This document shows, one piece after another, positions 1-8,523 of a stretch of 64,000 bases of DNA; position 1 is the stretch's first letter, and the number at the start of each line of letters is the position of its first letter. Under the pieces are notes generated by a model, which had not been told where the DNA came from, made no database searches, and was given only the letters and a program-made list of their open reading frames with translations. The stretch spans positions 1,302,001-1,366,000 of the forward strand of contig NC_009718.1 of the NCBI RefSeq assembly GCF_000017545.1. The letters run 5' to 3'. The position numbers were made by a program, and so were the translations under genes. Source of the stretch: Fervidobacterium nodosum Rt17-B1. Its GTDB lineage: Bacteria; Thermotogota; Thermotogae; Thermotogales; Fervidobacteriaceae.

Positions 1-297
1 TATGTACGCACTGATTTCTTGGGGAGTGTACTCTTTGTCATCGATCCTCACCTTATAATCTGATCCCATCTTTCTTTTGATAGATTTTATAGTTCTATCT
101 GAGTTAAGAATAAGTTGTCTCTTGGCTGGTTCACCAACAAGAATTTCACCGGATTTTGTGAACGAAACAATGGAAGGGGTTGTTCTACTACCTTCTGCAT
201 TTGGAATAACCTCCACACTTCCATCTGGCTTCATCCATGCTATAACCGAGTTTGTCGTACCAAGGTCAATACCAACTACAAACTCTTTCTTTGACAT
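1..297 (-). CDS. dnaK: Molecular chaperone DnaK (Hsp70), N-terminal part
   Basis: The first 99 codons of Hsp70, read leftwards and cut by the window edge. The protein begins [18 protein letters not shown], the Hsp70 phosphate-1 ATP-binding motif (GIDLGTTNS), followed by the conserved [10 protein letters not shown] and VGEPAKRQ segments of the ATPase domain. DnaK is the ATP-dependent foldase that works with DnaJ and GrpE, whose genes lie about 38 kb away in this window; this split is typical of Thermotogae. A strong SD (GGAGGTGAAGA, 301-311) precedes the ATG at 297. A good promoter and a CIRCE operator lie upstream, so HrcA control is expected. Identity is near certain; only the rest of the gene is out of view. 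Confidence 0.97.
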   Translation of the reverse strand, partial: MSKKEFVVGIDLGTTNSVIAWMKPDGSVEVIPNAEGSRTTPSIVSFTKSGEILVGEPAKRQLILNSDRTIKSIKRKMGSDYKVRIDDKEYTPQEISAYI

Positions 298-341
298 ATA
301 TCTTCACCTCCAAAAAATTTTTATTTTTTTAGTCCAGTTAT

Positions 342-370
342 ATTTTACAAGATTAGCAATCATTTGTCAA
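342..370 (-). promoter_or_regulatory. dnaK sigma-A promoter
   Basis: On the minus strand TTGACA (365-370) is followed after exactly 17 bases by TAAAAT (342-347). It lies about 45 bases upstream of the dnaK start and overlaps the CIRCE element. Confidence 0.8.
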
Positions 371-379
371 GAGTGATAA
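353..379. promoter_or_regulatory. CIRCE-type HrcA operator of dnaK
   Basis: TTAGCAATC, nine bases, then GAGTGATAA. The CIRCE consensus is TTAGCACTC-N9-GAGTGCTAA, so each arm differs at one position and the spacer length is exact. The element covers the -35 box of the dnaK promoter, the place expected for repression by HrcA, which is encoded at 38373-39395. Confidence 0.85.
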
Positions 380-411
380 TTAAAAAATCAAAAAATTTTT
401 CGGAGATGAAA

Positions 412-442
412 AAGTCAGCCTAAATGATTAAATGGCTGACTT
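412..442 (-). terminator. Terminator after galM
   Basis: A 9-bp stem, AAGTCAGCC/GGCTGACTT, encloses a 13-base loop and is followed in the minus direction by TTTTTC. It ends the pepF-ferritin-galM unit before dnaK. Confidence 0.6.
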
Positions 443-481
443 GATATGATTTATTAAATTTAATAAATCAATTTAAATAAT

Positions 482-1525
482 TTAAATGATACCAAACTTA
501 AAAACAGAACGATGCTTATAAATTTCTCCCGGTCTTAGCACCGTGTTTGGGAAGTTTTCATGGTTTGGTGAATCTGGAAAATGTTGTGTTTCAAGACAAA
601 ATCCCGTATGTGCATCGTAATTCTGTCCTCTTTTTCCATTTAATCCCGGCAAATAATTACCTGTATAGAATTGAAGACCTGGCTGAGTCGTGTAGAGTTC
701 CATTGATATACCAGTTGATGGTTCATATACTTTCGCGGCAAATTCAGAATTCAATACGAAGTTGTTGTCGTAACCTTTAGCATTTGAATTTTTCAATTTT
801 TCTATTGCGTCTCCAAGCCTTGTTTCCTTCCTCAAATCGTATAAAGTATCTTCAACAGGCATAATATCACCAGTTGGAATTAGATTTTCATTAACAGGCG
901 TGTATTTATCGGCATTCAAAACAACAATATGATCGTATATTTTTCCACCACCAGCTAAGTTAAAATAGGTATGTTGGGTGAGATTAACTATCGTAGGTCT
1001 ATTTGTTGTGGCCGTGTAATCAATTTTAAGCTCGTTCTCGTTTGTTAGTGTGTAAGTAACAGAAACATCTAAGTCCCCTGGGAAGCCTTCGTCACCATCA
1101 TGGCTAAAATATTTCAAAGTTAGGATTGGGCCGTTTGGCGTTATCTCATCAAAAGCTTTCCAAACTTTTTTATTGAATCCCTTATATCCGCCGTGTAAAG
1201 CGTTTGGCCTTCCTTTATCGTTCAAAGCCAATTGATAAGTTACGCCATCTATTTCAAATTTTCCGTAAGCTATTCTATTTGCGAATCTTCCTATTAAAGC
1301 CCCAAGATAACCTGGATTTCTTTCGTATTCTTCTAAAGAATCGAATCCAAGGACTATATCCACAAAATTCCCATTTTTATCTGGAACCCATAGTTCCCTT
1401 ATGATTCCTCCGTATGTTAAGACCTTCATCATAACTCCGTTTTTATTCACTAATGTATATTCCTGCACGGCTATACCTTCGGTAGTTGCACCGAATTCTC
1501 TTTTGTCTATTGAGCCAAAGAACAT
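482..1525 (-). CDS. galM: Aldose 1-epimerase (mutarotase)
   Basis: A 347-residue GalM-type mutarotase, which interconverts the alpha and beta anomers of glucose or galactose in the cytoplasm. Visible family motifs are GRFANRI near residue 78, NALHGG near 108, the TQHTYFNLAG segment holding the catalytic histidine near 185, and FCLETQHFPDSPN near 310, which carries the catalytic glutamate. Length matches the family. The ATG at 1525 follows an AAGGAGTGAG SD. It lies 33 bases after the ferritin-like gene and is probably the last gene of the pepF transcript. No signal peptide is seen, so it acts on intracellular sugars. Confidence 0.93.
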   Translation of the reverse strand: MFFGSIDKREFGATTEGIAVQEYTLVNKNGVMMKVLTYGGIIRELWVPDKNGNFVDIVLGFDSLEEYERNPGYLGALIGRFANRIAYGKFEIDGVTYQLALNDKGRPNALHGGYKGFNKKVWKAFDEITPNGPILTLKYFSHDGDEGFPGDLDVSVTYTLTNENELKIDYTATTNRPTIVNLTQHTYFNLAGGGKIYDHIVVLNADKYTPVNENLIPTGDIMPVEDTLYDLRKETRLGDAIEKLKNSNAKGYDNNFVLNSEFAAKVYEPSTGISMELYTTQPGLQFYTGNYLPGLNGKRGQNYDAHTGFCLETQHFPDSPNHENFPNTVLRPGEIYKHRSVFKFGII

Positions 1526-1558
1526 TTCAACTCACTCCTTCGCTTGAAGCGTTATATG

Positions 1559-1870
1559 TTATTTTTTATTTTTAAATTTTTCTATCTCTTCTTCTACCTC
1601 TTTAGCACCTTCTTCGTAAAATTTTTCTTCTTCTGGGTCTAACTCTTTCAGAAGTCTTAGGAATTCCCCAGCGTGAACCCTCTCTTCGTTTGCGATATCG
1701 ATCAGAACTTCTTTAGCTAACTCATTATCTGTAGATTCAGCTAATTGCATGTAAAGTTGAATTGCCTCATACTCAGCCGCAATCATAAAGCGAATTGCCC
1801 TTATTAATTCTTCATGAGTTAATTTTCTTTCAGATTTTAATCCAGAAAACGCATTAGAAAATTCTGGCAT
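1559..1870 (-). CDS. Ferritin-like diiron protein (encapsulated-ferritin-like)
   Basis: A 103-residue all-helical protein with two diiron-type motifs: EYEAIQLY near residue 35 and EERVHAGEF near residue 65. It resembles half of a four-helix ferritin, as in EncFtn-type or demi-rubrerythrin proteins that dimerise to form the iron site. Such proteins oxidise ferrous iron or detoxify peroxide. A longer frame begins 24 bases upstream, but an SD (GGAGGTG, about 1875-1881) stands just before MPEF, so the start at 1870 is preferred. There is no C-terminal encapsulin-docking peptide (it ends KFKNKK) and no encapsulin gene in the window. Family assignment is good; the exact role is inferred. Confidence 0.75.
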   Translation of the reverse strand: MPEFSNAFSGLKSERKLTHEELIRAIRFMIAAEYEAIQLYMQLAESTDNELAKEVLIDIANEERVHAGEFLRLLKELDPEEEKFYEEGAKEVEEEIEKFKNKK

Positions 1871-1907
1871 TTTTTCACCTCCGCATTTTTGCATATATTT
1901 TTATATT

Positions 1908-3668
1908 TCACTCAAATCTTACAAATTCGTCTACAGCTTTTTCTATTACTGAGAGTGAGTTTTTCCAAAATTCCTCTTTTTGAATATCTATTCCAACGCT
2001 CATCGCAACTTCTTCCGCTGTTCCCTTACCAGTTGAAGAAAGAAGTTTCTTATACATTTCAAAGAAGTTAGGATTATCTTTCATACTGTACACACCCAAT
2101 CCAAAGAGCATTCCGAATGTATACGGGAAATTGTAAAAATGGAATGTCGGAGAGTAATAATGAGGTTTAACAAGCCACATGTATGGATGCATGTAATTTT
2201 CGTCTAACCCTTCACCGTATGCTTCTTTTTGTGCTTTAAGCATTATTTCTTTAAATTCTTCAACACTTATAGGTCTAGATTTCCTTCTTTCGAATACTTC
2301 ACTCTCAAATAAAAATCTGCTGTATATGTCTATAATTATCTGTACGGCATCCGAAAGTTCTTTGTCGAGGAGTGCTAATTTTTCATCCTTTAAGGTTGCT
2401 TCATTTTTTATTTGGTTCATCAGCAAAGTCTCGTTGAATATAGATGCTGTCTCCGCTAGTGTAGCTGGAGTTGTACTGTTCAAAGGCGTTTCATCCTTTA
2501 AGCAGTAGTTATGGAATGCATGACCTAGTTCGTGAGCCAATGTTAAGACATTATCTAACGTCCCATCAAAGCTCATTAGTATTCTCGACTCTTTGAGCGC
2601 TTTCACCGATGAGCAGAAAGCCCCTCCGCGTTTCCCAGGACGTGTTTCAGCATCAATCCAATGATTTTCAAAAGCATTGTCTATAAATTTCCCAAGCTCA
2701 TCCGAAAAGTTCGAAAGTTTTTCCACAATGAATTTCCTTGCCTCATCAAATGACCATTTCTTATTGTATCCTCCTATAGGAGCGAAAAGGTCGTACCATG
2801 GAAGGCCGTTCTTGTGGCCAAGTAACTCGGCTTTTTTTCTAAGATACTTCCTAAGTATAGGCATACTTCCTTTAACTGCACTCATCATCGCATCAAAAGT
2901 TTCTTTGGATATCCTATTTTCCATGAGCATTGGTTCAAGAGGTGATGAATATCCTCTAAGGTTCACTTCCGTTAAAAACTCTCCTTTTATGCTATTTAAA
3001 CATTGTGCAACAACTTGCGAAGCATTTTCACAAGCTTTTAACTCTGCCTCGTAGGCTTTCTTTCTAATTTCAGCTGATTCGTCATAAGCCATGTTTCTAA
3101 CGCGCATCAATGGCAGTTTTTTCAATTCGCCGTTTATTTCAACTTCACAAAGAAGATTTGATGTCGTCTTTTCATATAGATTGTTCCAAGCGTTGCCTCC
3201 GGTAAGTCTCATAAGGCTGATTATTTTTTCTTCATTTTCTGAAAGAAGGTATTTAGAGAGTATTTTTTGTTCTTCAATAAAAAATTTATGAGATTTAAGC
3301 GTCTCTGATTTTAAATTTGAAAAGTCTATCTCTACGTTCTTCAAAAATTTTCTCAATTTTGTCCTTGCCAATGAAAGATTTACAAATTTGCTCCTGATAA
3401 TATCAAGATACTTTGCTGCAGTTTCATCGTTTGCATTAGCACTTAAAGTTAAGCTTGCATAATTATATAACTTCCCAGCGAGCAAGGACAATTCATTGAG
3501 TTTGTTTATAACATATTCCAATTTGGCTTCCAACCCATTGCCTTCGTTTATTAAGTTTTCATCCATCCAATTAAGAAAACCAGAAAGTTCTTTATCGATT
3601 CTTTGCAAATCATTTTTGAAACTCTCAGAATCAAAAGAAGGATAAATATTGCTCAAATTCCACCTCAT
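1908..3668 (-). CDS. pepF: Oligoendopeptidase F family M3 metallopeptidase
   Basis: About 586 residues, an M3B zinc peptidase of the PepF type that cleaves short peptides in the cytoplasm. The zinc motif HELGH is near residue 380, followed by the third-ligand region ETASIFNE about 25 residues later, as in the family. The open frame extends 12 codons further, but the ATG at 3668 (MRWNLSNIYPSF) has a GGGGGG SD eight bases upstream and matches the usual N-terminus. It is the first gene of a minus-strand unit with the ferritin-like gene and galM. Its promoter is arranged back to back with that of panB. Confidence 0.9.
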   Translation of the reverse strand: MRWNLSNIYPSFDSESFKNDLQRIDKELSGFLNWMDENLINEGNGLEAKLEYVINKLNELSLLAGKLYNYASLTLSANANDETAAKYLDIIRSKFVNLSLARTKLRKFLKNVEIDFSNLKSETLKSHKFFIEEQKILSKYLLSENEEKIISLMRLTGGNAWNNLYEKTTSNLLCEVEINGELKKLPLMRVRNMAYDESAEIRKKAYEAELKACENASQVVAQCLNSIKGEFLTEVNLRGYSSPLEPMLMENRISKETFDAMMSAVKGSMPILRKYLRKKAELLGHKNGLPWYDLFAPIGGYNKKWSFDEARKFIVEKLSNFSDELGKFIDNAFENHWIDAETRPGKRGGAFCSSVKALKESRILMSFDGTLDNVLTLAHELGHAFHNYCLKDETPLNSTTPATLAETASIFNETLLMNQIKNEATLKDEKLALLDKELSDAVQIIIDIYSRFLFESEVFERRKSRPISVEEFKEIMLKAQKEAYGEGLDENYMHPYMWLVKPHYYSPTFHFYNFPYTFGMLFGLGVYSMKDNPNFFEMYKKLLSSTGKGTAEEVAMSVGIDIQKEEFWKNSLSVIEKAVDEFVRFE

Positions 3669-3712
3669 TCTATAATCCCCCCAATCTGTAAGTAGTGCTA
3701 ACATTCAATAAC

Positions 3713-3736
3713 ATTATACCACAATTGTGGTATAAT
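3713..3736. promoter_or_regulatory. Back-to-back -10 elements in a perfect 24-bp palindrome
   Basis: The sequence from ATTATACCACAA to TTGTGGTATAAT is a perfect inverted repeat. Each end reads TGGTATAAT outward, an extended -10 element: TATAAT at 3731-3736 on the plus strand for panB and at 3713-3718 on the minus strand for pepF. No good -35 is seen on either side. It may be just two opposed promoters, or an operator shared by them. Confidence 0.6.
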
Positions 3737-3787
3737 TATAAAATAATGAAATCATTTGGAATTGAAGCACTATTGGAGGTGAAATTT

Positions 3788-4573
3788 ATGATTAATACAA
3801 AAAAGATAATAGATATGAAAGGAAAAGAACCAATAACTATGATAACTGCATACGACTATCCAACCGCAAGAATCGCTAGTGAAGCAGGAATAGATATAAT
3901 CCTTGTTGGCGATTCGTTGGGTAACGTTATACTTGGTTACGATAGTACTATCCCAGTAACGATGGAAGATATGTTAATGCACATAAAAGCTGTGAGAAGA
4001 GGCGCGCCAGATGCGTTTATAGTTGGTGATATGCCGTTTTTATCCTACGAAATTAGTCCAGAAAAAGCTGTTGAAAATGCTGGCTTAATGTTAAAAGCTG
4101 GTGCAAATGCTATAAAGTTGGAAGGCGGAGAGCCATATGCTGAAACGATAAGGCGTATAATCAATGCTGGAATACCCGTAATGGGGCATTTAGGCTTCAC
4201 GCCCCAATCTGTAAATTTATTAGGTGGACATAAAGTTCAAGGAAAGACTCCCGAGAGCCGTGAAAAACTCTTAAAAGATGCAAAAATACTCGAAGAAGTG
4301 GGGTGTTTTTCGATAGTACTCGAGCTTGTTGTAGAACAAGTAGCAAAAGAGATTACAGAAAATGTAAAAATACCTACCATAGGCATAGGAGCTGGTAGGC
4401 ACTGTGATGGACAAGTATTGGTATTCCACGATATTGTTGGATTAACCACCATGGATTTAAAATTTGTAAAAAGATACGCAAATACATACGAGATAATGCT
4501 AAACGCGGTTAAATCTTACAAAACCGAAGTCAAAAACAAGGTTTTCCCGAGTAAAGATAATATATTTGAATGA
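3788..4573 (+). CDS. panB: 3-methyl-2-oxobutanoate hydroxymethyltransferase
   Basis: A 261-residue PanB, the first committed enzyme of pantothenate and coenzyme A synthesis: it transfers a hydroxymethyl group from methylene-tetrahydrofolate to ketoisovalerate. Visible motifs are MITAYDYPTARIASEAGID near the start, the metal-binding VGDSLGNV with Asp near residue 45, KLEGGE near 115, GHLGFTPQS near 137 and IPTIGIGAG near 200. An upstream in-frame extension is ignored because GGAGGTG (3775-3781) sits just before the ATG at 3788. It is a single gene, convergent with the minus-strand operon whose last gene ends 23 bases away. No panC or panD is nearby. Confidence 0.95.
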   Translation: MINTKKIIDMKGKEPITMITAYDYPTARIASEAGIDIILVGDSLGNVILGYDSTIPVTMEDMLMHIKAVRRGAPDAFIVGDMPFLSYEISPEKAVENAGLMLKAGANAIKLEGGEPYAETIRRIINAGIPVMGHLGFTPQSVNLLGGHKVQGKTPESREKLLKDAKILEEVGCFSIVLELVVEQVAKEITENVKIPTIGIGAGRHCDGQVLVFHDIVGLTTMDLKFVKRYANTYEIMLNAVKSYKTEVKNKVFPSKDNIFE

Positions 4574-4596
4574 TTAACGAAAAGACGTTGAATTTT

Positions 4597-5604
4597 CTAA
4601 ATTTCCAGTTCATTTTTTACAAATTCATTCCACAGTGTAACAAAGAATATAGCGACCGGCACTGCAAAAAATGTTCCAACAAGCCCGTATAAAATTCCAA
4701 CTAAGAAAATAAATATAAGCATCAAAACCGGATTTATATCCGCGCGTTTTTTCATTATAAAGATAAAGAACAAAAATGCGCCTAAGTGTATGAGCATAAC
4801 AACAATGTTTACAATTATGAAATTTTTCAATCCAAGTCCAAGACTAACAATCAATATTGGAATCCATTCGATAACAACACCAACAATGGGTATAAAGTTT
4901 GTAACAAACCCCCAAAAAGCGAGTAAGATTTTGTATTCAGGCAAATAAAAACTAAATAGTATGTAGAATGCTATCGAAACTATAAATGCTCCAAGTAGCA
5001 AAACATCAACGTAACTTGACAAAGCAATGCCAAGTTTTTTTAGAAAATCTTCAACAAGTCCCCTGACTTTTTTTGGAAATAATCCAGGTAACGATTTTGT
5101 AGTCCAATTAGTATATATAGTTATGTAAACGGTAAAAAGTATGCTATAAAATATTACCACTAAGAAATTAGGAACACTTTTAGCAAGATTTACAGCCAAC
5201 GTAGTGATTAGTTCGTTTATTTTTGGACTAGCCCATTCGGCAATTTTTCCAATTATCTCAGATAGCTCTGGATTATCAACTAAATAATTCTCCCAGTATT
5301 TCGAATCTAATATATTTTTCATAAACTCATAAAAAGAATTCACCTGCTTAAAAACAGGAGGAATAATGTTTACAAATGCATATATCAGCACGCCAAAATA
5401 TATCAACAATGAAAGCGTTACAGCAATTGGATAAGGAACTTTTATTCTCATTAAAACTCTAAGCAAGAAATTGACCACTAATACAGAAACAAGAGAAAAT
5501 ACAAAAACATGAAGCAGAGTTTTAAATGCCGCAAAAGCAATAAACATTATGAGAGCGTATATTAGTATAATTAACAAAGCTTGTTGTCTAATGCTCAATT
5601 TCAT
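4597..5604 (-). CDS. AI-2E family (PerM-like) transporter
   Basis: A 335-residue integral membrane protein with about eight hydrophobic segments: two pairs in the first 80 residues, one near 150, and a cluster from 205 to 325. The layout, including the soluble stretch around residues 85-145 and the central SYVDVLLLGAF and GFVTNFIPIVG motifs, is that of the AI-2E/PerM family. Members are proposed to export small molecules or exchange ions; the substrate here cannot be told. Its start overlaps the end of the asparaginase gene by 17 bases, with a GGAGG SD inside that gene, so the two are translationally linked. It is the last gene of the long minus-strand operon. Confidence 0.85.
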   Translation of the reverse strand: MKLSIRQQALLIILIYALIMFIAFAAFKTLLHVFVFSLVSVLVVNFLLRVLMRIKVPYPIAVTLSLLIYFGVLIYAFVNIIPPVFKQVNSFYEFMKNILDSKYWENYLVDNPELSEIIGKIAEWASPKINELITTLAVNLAKSVPNFLVVIFYSILFTVYITIYTNWTTKSLPGLFPKKVRGLVEDFLKKLGIALSSYVDVLLLGAFIVSIAFYILFSFYLPEYKILLAFWGFVTNFIPIVGVVIEWIPILIVSLGLGLKNFIIVNIVVMLIHLGAFLFFIFIMKKRADINPVLMLIFIFLVGILYGLVGTFFAVPVAIFFVTLWNEFVKNELEI

Positions 5605-6604
5605 TCACCGGACCTCCTATGTGTTTTTCAAAATGTTTTCTTACCTCTTCTAAATTATTTGTTTTTCCAAGTACAACCATCAATTTTATCCTTGCTTTTT
5701 GAGCCAATGGGTGTTCACTCAATATAGCGCCTCTTTTTCGTAAATCTGCCCCTCCTCCAGTATAGCCATATATAGGATAAACTCTTCCTTTAAAACATCT
5801 TGATGTAACAATGATTGGCACACCATTCTTAGTAATTTCTTCAACCACATCGGAAAGTTGAGGAGGTACATTTCCTCTTCCAAACCCCTCAAGAACAATG
5901 CCTTTGTAACCCATATTATAAACCGCTCTTAGAATTGAGCCATCATCACCGGTAAATGTCTTAACAATCGCAACTTTTTCTTCTATTTTATCCGTTATTA
6001 TCTTTTCTCTTGTAAGTGATTTTCTAATGTAGATAACGTTATTTTCGTCAACTATTCCCAGTGGTCCGTAACCTGGAGAGTCAAATGTCGCAACGTTGCT
6101 CGTATAAGTTTTTGTTACTTCCCTTGCTGCATGTATCTCATCGTTAAGGCATACAACAACACCCATACCGTACGATTCGTCACAAGCCGCAACCATCACT
6201 GATGAGAGAACGTTCCTTGGCCCATCTGTGCTAAGTTCACCTATATTTCTCATCGATGCTGTTAAAACAACCGGTTTTTCAGTTTTTAATACTAAGTCAA
6301 GAAAATAAGCTGTTTCTTCTAATGTATCCGTACCGTGAGTTACAACCACTCCATCGTAACCTTTTTCTTCAAGAAATTCGTCTATTTTTTTTGCAAGTTC
6401 CCACATGGTATTTGGAGTCATATAAGGACTCGGTACATTAGAAAATTCGTAAACTTCTATATCTGCTATATCATAAAGTTCTGGTATATCTGTCACAAGT
6501 GCGTTCCCTTTATCAAAAGGTACAACTGTCCTCCCCTTTTTTATCATCGCAATTGTTCCACCGGTGCTAACAATAACGATTTTCTTCCTCTTTGCGTTTC
6601 CCAT
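5588..6604 (-). CDS. ansA: Asparaginase (type I, cytoplasmic)
   Basis: A 338-residue asparaginase hydrolysing L-asparagine to aspartate and ammonia. The two catalytic threonine motifs are clear: VSTGGTIAM near residue 15 and VTHGTDTLEETAYF near residue 90, with the substrate-binding DGPRN near 128. There is no signal peptide, so it belongs with cytoplasmic type I enzymes. A role as the GatD subunit of an archaeal GatDE amidotransferase is unlikely, because gatA and gatB are present upstream in the same block. It starts at an ATG with a GGGAGC SD and overlaps the following permease. Confidence 0.92.
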   Translation of the reverse strand: MGNAKRKKIVIVSTGGTIAMIKKGRTVVPFDKGNALVTDIPELYDIADIEVYEFSNVPSPYMTPNTMWELAKKIDEFLEEKGYDGVVVTHGTDTLEETAYFLDLVLKTEKPVVLTASMRNIGELSTDGPRNVLSSVMVAACDESYGMGVVVCLNDEIHAAREVTKTYTSNVATFDSPGYGPLGIVDENNVIYIRKSLTREKIITDKIEEKVAIVKTFTGDDGSILRAVYNMGYKGIVLEGFGRGNVPPQLSDVVEEITKNGVPIIVTSRCFKGRVYPIYGYTGGGADLRKRGAILSEHPLAQKARIKLMVVLGKTNNLEEVRKHFEKHIGGPVNEIEH

Positions 6605-6643
6605 AATTTTTGCTCCCTTCCATATTTATTTTTGCAATCCATT

Positions 6644-7303
6644 TTAGTACCAATATCTTTTCTTTCTAACTCTCATACCTACTATCACACCGTATATAAA
6701 ACCTCCTGCATGTGCCCAATAAGCAACCCCTGTACCTGTCACGTCAGCTAGCAAACCATTCAACACTTGTATTATAAACCAATATGGAAGGTAAATAAAA
6801 GCTGGAATTTCAACGATAAACGGCAAAATCAAAAAGACAAGAGAAACTATTCTTGAATAATAAAATAATACAAAATAAGCCCCCATTACAGCTGAGATTG
6901 CACCAGATGCACCAACAAGTGGATATGGTGAGAATGGGTTAAAAATTACATGGAAGAAGAGAGCAAAAAGCCCACCGGTGATGTAAAAAATAAAAAACTT
7001 GAAATGACCCATTGCGTCTTCAACATTGTCACCAAATATCTTCAAAAACCACATATTACCAATTATGTGAGACCAACCACCATGAACAAACATGTGTGTA
7101 AACATCGCAACAATTGGAAAAGCGTAAAACATCTTTTCTGGGACAAAACCAAATGTGCGAAAAAATCCTTCTAATACTTCCCCAGACCAATCCATACTCG
7201 AAATCATGAGTTCATAAGCAAAAACGATTACGTTCACAATTATTATCATTATGTTCACAAAAGGCTTACGTATACTAGGGATAGTATCGTACAGCGGAAA
7301 CAT
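6644..7303 (-). CDS. Rhomboid-family intramembrane serine protease
   Basis: A 219-residue membrane protein of six or seven helices with the rhomboid catalytic dyad: serine in VGASGAISAVMG (GxSG, near residue 132) and histidine in YWAHAGGF (near residue 197). The loop-1 WSHIIGNMWFL motif near 77 supports the call. It cleaves transmembrane segments of membrane proteins; its substrate is unknown. The ATG at 7303 follows a GGAAGGGAGG SD. It lies 39 bases upstream of the asparaginase gene in the same operon. Confidence 0.93.
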   Translation of the reverse strand: MFPLYDTIPSIRKPFVNIMIIIVNVIVFAYELMISSMDWSGEVLEGFFRTFGFVPEKMFYAFPIVAMFTHMFVHGGWSHIIGNMWFLKIFGDNVEDAMGHFKFFIFYITGGLFALFFHVIFNPFSPYPLVGASGAISAVMGAYFVLFYYSRIVSLVFLILPFIVEIPAFIYLPYWFIIQVLNGLLADVTGTGVAYWAHAGGFIYGVIVGMRVRKKRYWY

Positions 7304-7333
7304 CTAATTCCCTCCCTTCATTTTAAAACTTAA

Positions 7334-8053
7334 TTATTTAGCATATAACAACTTGTACTGTATCATCCCAAATAATTCATGGGAAAAATTGCAAAGTGAA
7401 TAAAACGCATTAGCAGATGGTATATAATCGAGATAAGAATTTCTAAAATCAACCGGCACATCTGCGCTTACAAAACTTACATCTTTAAAAAACTTTCTAA
7501 AAACAAAAAGGCTTCTTTTCATATGTATTGTACTTGTCACTAAAGTTATCGGTACATCACCGATAAGTTCGAATGTACACTTACCGTTTTCGAATGTATT
7601 CCTTGCTTTTGATCCTAAAATTATATCCTCTTCGGGTACTCCAAAATTTAAAAGTACATTTTTCATAATAAGAGCTTCGGGAACCCCTTTATCGATTATT
7701 CCACCAGTAACGATTATTTTTCTTGGTCTATTTTTGTATAACTCCAAAGCTTTGTACAGTCGTCTTAAAGTATGCTTACCTATCTCAACATTATTTGAAA
7801 ATTCGTCAACACCGCCTCCTAAAACAACTATAAATATACCTTTATCTTCGGTGTCTTTTAAAACAAAAGTTTTTGAAATTAAATAGGCAAACAAATTAGA
7901 TGTTAGAAAATAAAAAACCAAAGCAAATGATAAAAATAAAAAAGCCAATTTTTTTCTCTTTTTAAAGTAAAGTGCAAACAATAATAAAAACACAGTTACG
8001 AATAACCCCGGAAGAGTAATAAAAGAGCTAATTATTTTAAATAGGTGAATCAA
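7334..8053 (-). CDS. YdcF-like DUF218 membrane protein
   Basis: A 239-residue protein with two N-terminal membrane helices (about 8-27 and 35-58) and a DUF218/YdcF domain: IFIVVLGGGVD near residue 75, IIVTGGI near 115, EDIILGSKARNTFENG near 145 and LVTSTIHMKRSLFVF near 175. Relatives (YdcF, SanA, ElyC) act at the envelope and some bind nucleotides; ElyC affects murein precursor supply. The murC, murG and ftsW genes upstream in the same operon fit an envelope role, but this is inference. TTG start with a GGGGG SD, just past the fliJ stop. Confidence 0.83.
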   Translation of the reverse strand: MIHLFKIISSFITLPGLFVTVFLLLFALYFKKRKKLAFLFLSFALVFYFLTSNLFAYLISKTFVLKDTEDKGIFIVVLGGGVDEFSNNVEIGKHTLRRLYKALELYKNRPRKIIVTGGIIDKGVPEALIMKNVLLNFGVPEEDIILGSKARNTFENGKCTFELIGDVPITLVTSTIHMKRSLFVFRKFFKDVSFVSADVPVDFRNSYLDYIPSANAFYSLCNFSHELFGMIQYKLLYAK

Positions 8054-8058
8054 AGCAT

Positions 8059-8499
8059 TTACCCCCTTGTATTATCGATATTTCTGAAGTATTTTTGCAA
8101 CGCAACTTCGTCTATAGTTGCTCTTTCTTTCCTATCGTTTTCAAAGCTTTGCTTTTCGATATAGCGCTCTTTCAACTTTTCAAAACTTTTCCTTTCAGTT
8201 CGCTTTTCTAAAAACTTTCTAAGTATCTCTTCTTCTTCAAGTCTTAGATTTTCAAGCTTTTTTTTAAGAGTAAGAATGTAATCATTGTACATCCTTAATA
8301 AGTATAGTAAAAAACCAAGCTGCGCACCGGTTTGCGTACCAGTACGCAACTGACTTTCTACATCGTTTTTGGATTTTTTAACCTTATCAATTTCATCTTC
8401 AACTTCTCTTATCAATAACCTTATCCTATTTAATTCTTCCTTTATACTTTCTTCCTCTTTTTTTCTTAACGTTAAAATTTTTTCGAGTCGAAAAGGCAT
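8059..8499 (-). CDS. fliJ: Flagellar export protein FliJ family
   Basis: A 146-residue protein that is almost wholly charged coiled coil, with the FliJ signature at both ends: FRLEKILTLRKKEEE at the start and SFEKLKERY with a final DEVALQKYF at the end. FliJ is the central stalk-like chaperone of the flagellar type III export ATPase FliI. No fliI or fliH lies next to it, so it is an isolated flagellar gene inside a cell-division and envelope operon. Coiled coils give false matches, but length and end motifs fit well. Confidence 0.72.
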   Translation of the reverse strand: MPFRLEKILTLRKKEEESIKEELNRIRLLIREVEDEIDKVKKSKNDVESQLRTGTQTGAQLGFLLYLLRMYNDYILTLKKKLENLRLEEEEILRKFLEKRTERKSFEKLKERYIEKQSFENDRKERATIDEVALQKYFRNIDNTRG

Positions 8500-8523
8500 A
8501 AAATCCTCTATACTCTTTATTTT

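Noticed and set aside
5588-6604. Asparaginase as GatD of an archaeal GatDE amidotransferase
   Set aside because: No GatE and no GatD-type N-terminal extension; gatA and gatB are in the same block.
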